NCBI GenBank assembly: GCA_016124425.1 | Contig: WGNT01000031.1 | Span: 1-58,062, forward strand | From: Cytophagales bacterium | GTDB lineage: Bacteria; Bacteroidota; Bacteroidia; Cytophagales; Cyclobacteriaceae | Direction of reading: 5' to 3' | Length of the DNA: 58,062 nt | Shown here: in pieces, positions 55,090 through 58,062 of the stretch | Layout of the letters: every line of letters starts with the position of its first letter | Position numbering within the stretch: the stretch's first letter is position 1 | Position numbers and translations under genes: made by a program | The notes under the pieces: generated by a model | The model's input: only the letters and a program-made list of their open reading frames with translations | What the model was told of the DNA's origin: nothing | The model's database searches: none

Positions 55090-56283
55090 TCAATAAAGAA
55101 ATCCGAAAAGCCAGAGGGGAAGGGAGTTTGAAACAGGATATTCAAGCTCATCCTTTACGATCCAGGCATTATCTAGGTCTTTAATTTGTTTAGAGGTTTT
55201 GCGCTTCCCTCCAATTTCAAAATAATACTGGTTGTCCACCACAAAATCTGTGGTGGCTGCTTGGTGTACTTTGTGAAGGACACTGAGTTGGTTGTTGAAA
55301 AATACCTCACGCACTGTCCCCAATGAAGGGATGTTCTCTGACAAAGTAAAGAGTAGATTAGTGTTTTCAAGAAATATTTTTTCAGGTTTTTGCAAAGTAG
55401 CTACACTGATTCCTTCTGGATACAACAGATGAATTAACCGTGCTTCATGCAAAAAATAAAGGTAGTTGTTTATGGAATTTCTGTGAATGCCGGTTTTATC
55501 AGCCAAACTTTGAATATTAGGCTTAAAGGGTACTTGTTGCGCTACAACATAAAGCAGTTGCAGCATTTTTTTGGCATGCCTTATGTCAAAACCTTTTATC
55601 TCTGCCATGTCATATTCAACAATGGTGCGTATGAGTTGTCCTAGACGCTGATGATATCCATCTTTGTCATTTTGGAAAAAGGGATAATAACCATATCGCA
55701 GATAGTCTTGAAAATAAGCATAAGGTTTGAACGTAGGAGGGAATATGGTACGGGTACTTTCCGGCTCTGTGCGTAATTGCTCCAATGTTATAGTAGGCAA
55801 GTTTAATCTATGTTCAAACAGCATGTATTCTCTGAAAGACATTCCCTTGAGTTCATACATCAGCATTCTCCGGCTAAGGTCTGCTTCCTGTCGGGTGATC
55901 TCGATAATAGAAGAACCTGTAAATACAATTTGGAGATCATCATAGCGATCGTACAGGTTTTTTATAGTACGAGACCAATCCGAATATTTGTGCACTTCGT
56001 CCAATACCAAGACTTTTCCACCCCTGTTGTAAAAATCCCGTGCGAGATCGAAAAGACTGTTATAGGTGAAATAAAGCTCGTCAAGCGAAAAATAAGCAGC
56101 TTCTTTTTGTGGTAGATTTCTTTGCTGGAGCCACTGCAACAACATGGTGGATTTTCCTGTTCCTCTGGCTCCTTTTATACCAATTAGACGGTTATTCCAG
56201 TTAATCTGGCTATAAAGATACCGCCTAAAATCCTTTGGAGACTTGGCAATCAGTTTAGCGGACAAATTAAGTAGCTCTTCCAT
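55090..56283 (-). CDS. AAA ATPase with a C-terminal DUF4143-like domain
   Basis: About 397 residues. Walker A GARGTGKST (about 38-46) and Walker B KVLVLDEVH (about 90-98) are followed by an arginine-finger-like segment (VFTGSSIIEITRQEADLSRR). A winged-helix-like part (SLADKTGIHRNSINNYLYFL) and a C-terminal DUF4143-type nuclease-like fold (FVVDNQYYFEIGGKRKTSKQI) follow. Such ATPases are common accessory genes in Bacteroidetes, function unknown. The first in-frame codon is TTG at 56304, but it overlaps the -7 element, so I place the start at the ATG at 56283 (the ATG at 56292 is also possible). It abuts the trailer end of the CRISPR array. Confidence 0.85.
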   Translation of the reverse strand: MEELLNLSAKLIAKSPKDFRRYLYSQINWNNRLIGIKGARGTGKSTMLLQWLQQRNLPQKEAAYFSLDELYFTYNSLFDLARDFYNRGGKVLVLDEVHKYSDWSRTIKNLYDRYDDLQIVFTGSSIIEITRQEADLSRRMLMYELKGMSFREYMLFEHRLNLPTITLEQLRTEPESTRTIFPPTFKPYAYFQDYLRYGYYPFFQNDKDGYHQRLGQLIRTIVEYDMAEIKGFDIRHAKKMLQLLYVVAQQVPFKPNIQSLADKTGIHRNSINNYLYFLHEARLIHLLYPEGISVATLQKPEKIFLENTNLLFTLSENIPSLGTVREVFFNNQLSVLHKVHQAATTDFVVDNQYYFEIGGKRKTSKQIKDLDNAWIVKDELEYPVSNSLPLWLFGFLY

Positions 56284-56285
56284 TT

Positions 56286-56336
56286 TGCACATGTATATAT
56301 GCAAATATAGTCATAATTTGCATATGTACCTGTGCA
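56286..56336. repeat. 21-bp imperfect inverted repeat over the ATPase promoter
   Basis: Left arm 56286-56306 and right arm 56316-56336 are complementary at 19 of 21 positions, separated by 9 bases. The inner 9 bases of each arm (TATGCAAAT/ATTTGCATA) match perfectly. The left arm contains most of the ATPase -7 element, so it may be an operator. It could also be a cruciform or the end of an old insertion. Confidence 0.8.
56302..56309 (-). promoter_or_regulatory. -7 element for the AAA ATPase gene
   Basis: On the minus strand it reads TATATTTG, matching TAnnTTTG. The start codon at 56283 lies 18 bases downstream. The element overlaps the left arm of the inverted repeat. Confidence 0.5.
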
Positions 56337-56353
56337 TAAAGACGATTTGAATC

Positions 56354-56464
56354 ATTTCAATTCCAGTATGGTGCGAAAAGGGTAGGATTGGTGGTTGAGG
56401 GTTGAGGGATGATCCCAATTTGGTACGATTTAGGCCTTTTCACTTGCCACTTTTACCTTTCAAG
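56354..56464 (-). repeat. Decayed terminal CRISPR repeats (trailer end)
   Basis: Repeat at 56354-56382 matches the consensus for its first 22 bases, then reads GAAAAGGG in place of GATTAAGGG. A second, much decayed copy at 56406-56435 keeps 18 of 24 bases of the right part (TGGTACGATTTAGG). The units here are 52 and 59 bases long instead of 66. Decay at the leader-distal end is usual and supports the minus-strand orientation. Confidence 0.75.
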
Positions 56465-58062
56465 ATATCAATTCCAGTATGGTGCGATTAAGGGCAAATC
56501 CAGCATTTTCCTATTCATGGATGTACAACAATTTCAATTCCAGTATGGTGCGATTAAGGGTTACGTGAGAGGGAAAGTCGAAACAATTATAACCCTATTT
56601 CAATTCCAGTATGGTGCGATTAAGGGCAGGAGGGTAATGGATTACATCAAGGATTTCGGAGATTTCAATTCCAGTATGGTGCGATTAAGGGTTGGACAGA
56701 CCTTGGCGACGGAACATGCGAAGTTCAATTTCAATTCCAGTATGGTGCGATTAAGGGGGTCATGGTATTGCTCCCCTTTTTGGAGGATCCTAATTTCAAT
56801 TCCAGTATGGTGCGATTAAGGGCCCCGCGTCCGGAAAAGGCCGACTTGTGTATTCAGAATTTCAATTCCAGTATGGTGCGATTAAGGGAGAACTGGAATC
56901 GCCATCCGTAGCAGTTGTTGAGGAATTTCAATTCCAGTATGGTGCGATTAAGGGCGGTGCATCTCTAGTCCGCTGCCGAAGGGCTGGACTATTTCAATTC
57001 CAGTATGGTGCGATTAAGGGTCGGCTGAACAACTCTTTTACTGTTTAAATGAGTATTATGTCAATTCCAGTATGGTGCGATTAAGGGTTTGGCTTTTGTT
57101 TTCTTCACGAGGTAGTTTTCAAACATTTCAATTCCAGTATGGTGCGATTAAGGGCCTACGACCTTGCGCGGGCAAGGGCAGTCCGTCGCGATTTCAATTC
57201 CAGTATGGTGCGATTAAGGGAGTAGCACCCGCAACATTAGGGAATATTTTACGAGGATTTCAATTCCAGTATGGTGCGATTAAGGGCGAACTAGCAATGG
57301 CATCTTGCAACGATTTACTATCATTTCAATTCCAGTATGGTGCGATTAAGGGACGGCTGCTTTAATTCTTCATAATCGAAGCACATCATATTTCAATTCC
57401 AGTATGGTGCGATTAAGGGTAGGTTCGGATAAATCCAACTGCAATAATGATTCTTATTTCAATTCCAGTATGGTGCGATTAAGGGCGTATCTTGCATATA
57501 CGCTGTTAGCACCATTTTTTTATTTCAATTCCAGTATGGTGCGATTAAGGGTTTACACTTGTCTCCATATATCCGCACTTTGATAAAATTTCAATTCCAG
57601 TATGGTGCGATTAAGGGATGTTCTGAATATTTTGGTTTCCCTTTAGTTTGGATATTTCAATTCCAGTATGGTGCGATTAAGGGACGAGCGGTTCATCAAC
57701 ATCTCCGGCAAGGACTACAAATTTCAATTCCAGTATGGTGCGATTAAGGGCCGCGGCCAATGTCTCCGACCGGGTCAATCAGGAAAATTTCAATTCCAGT
57801 ATGGTGCGATTAAGGGCAATTTTAATAGTGTTTTATAAAATCTGTTTTAAAATTTCAATTCCAGTATGGTGCGATTAAGGGGATGTTTTTGTTTTAGTCC
57901 AGAACTTTTAATTCGTTATTTCAATTCCAGTATGGTGCGATTAAGGGTGCTTTTAACTCATTTTCCATTTTTCAGATTTTCTGATTTCAATTCCAGTATG
58001 GTGCGATTAAGGGCTAATGATGTTGTAGATATATTTGTTGTTACGCTATTTCAATTCCAGTA
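56354..58062 (-). CRISPR. CRISPR array, trailer end inside the window, continuing past the right edge
   Basis: A 30-bp repeat (plus strand ATTTCAATTCCAGTATGG then TGCGATTAAGGG) recurs every 64-67 bases. Well-preserved copies start at 56465, 56531, 56597, 56662, 56728, 56793, 56859, 56925, 56991, 57058, 57125, 57191, 57257, 57323, 57390, 57456, 57522, 57588, 57654, 57721, 57787, 57852, 57918 and 57984. A partial copy at 58048 is cut by the window end. Copy 57058 has one base change and copy 56465 one. Spacers are 34-37 bases, all different by eye. On the minus strand the repeat ends GGAATTGAAAT, the usual 3' handle of type I-B or III repeats, so it is transcribed leftward and the leader lies beyond the right edge. 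No cas gene is in the window. Confidence 0.97.

Noticed and set aside
56409..57747. Plus-strand ORFs coding for repeated FQFQYGAIKG units
   Set aside because: They are translations of the CRISPR repeats. The frequent 66-base period is a multiple of three, so the frame stays open by chance.

Overview
The window looks like a chromosomal segment of a Bacteroidota bacterium, probably Cytophagales and perhaps Cyclobacteriaceae-like (inference). The signs are repeated -7 elements of the Bacteroidetes TAnnTTTG type just upstream of genes, bacillithiol synthase BshA, a TSP3-repeat OmpA protein, a Bacteroidetes-type DUF2027/Smr protein, a paired rhomboid-mutL cluster, and weak or absent Shine-Dalgarno sequences. 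No tRNA or rRNA gene was seen. About 55 kb is ordinary core genome. The last 3 kb is accessory: an ATPase gene and a CRISPR array that runs off the right edge.

Layout. 1-2252: tail of a sulfatase, rlmN, a TetR-like regulator. 2259-6247 (minus): a probable operon of a small membrane protein, mutL and two rhomboid proteases. Its leader is a 110-133 bp tandem repeat that duplicates the start-codon region. 6802-12683: a GH3/beta-lactamase fusion, bshA, a fatty acid hydroxylase, an NAD-binding epimerase. 12885-18808: 2-oxoglutarate dehydrogenase E1, E2 (two lipoyl domains) and E3, facing lipA (lipoyl synthase) across a strong bidirectional terminator. 19815-25922: an envelope protein, an ECF sigma factor overlapping a membrane-anchored beta-barrel-like partner, an FKBP lipoprotein, a small membrane exporter, a Na/Ca exchanger, upp. 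25987-32448: OmpA, an M42 peptidase, then hpt, adk (interrupted by an in-frame TAG), obgE, grpE and dnaJ. 32524-42757: a secreted unknown, an ABC transporter pair, an orphan histidine kinase, prfC, a pseudouridine synthase, TraB/GumN, a lipoprotein histidine phosphatase, cystathionine gamma-synthase. 42788-50719 (minus): a helical unknown, DUF2027/Smr, photolyase, a very large TamB. 50731-54978: tsaD, smpB, an HNH endonuclease, rpsA with a structured leader. 55090-58062: an AAA ATPase with a 21-bp inverted repeat over its promoter, then a CRISPR array with at least 24 well-preserved repeats.

How it fits together. OGDH E2/E3 and LipA form a lipoyl-dependent TCA module. Hpt, Upp and Adk are nucleotide salvage. 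GrpE/DnaJ, SmpB, RF3, S1, ObgE, RlmN and TsaD are translation and folding housekeeping. TamB, OmpA, the FKBP lipoprotein and rhomboids serve the envelope.

Most notable: (a) an apparently full-length adk with a single TAG at codon 130; (b) the CRISPR array, whose repeat ends in the typical ATTGAAA-type handle on the minus strand, so leader and cas genes should lie beyond the right edge, while decayed repeats mark the trailer end inside the window; (c) the near-perfect 21-bp inverted repeat between ATPase and array; (d) the tandem repeat with duplicated start codons ahead of the mutL operon; (e) an rpsA leader with mutually exclusive pairings. I did not find a clearly new multi-gene system inside the window. 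The best candidate for one lies at and beyond the right edge.
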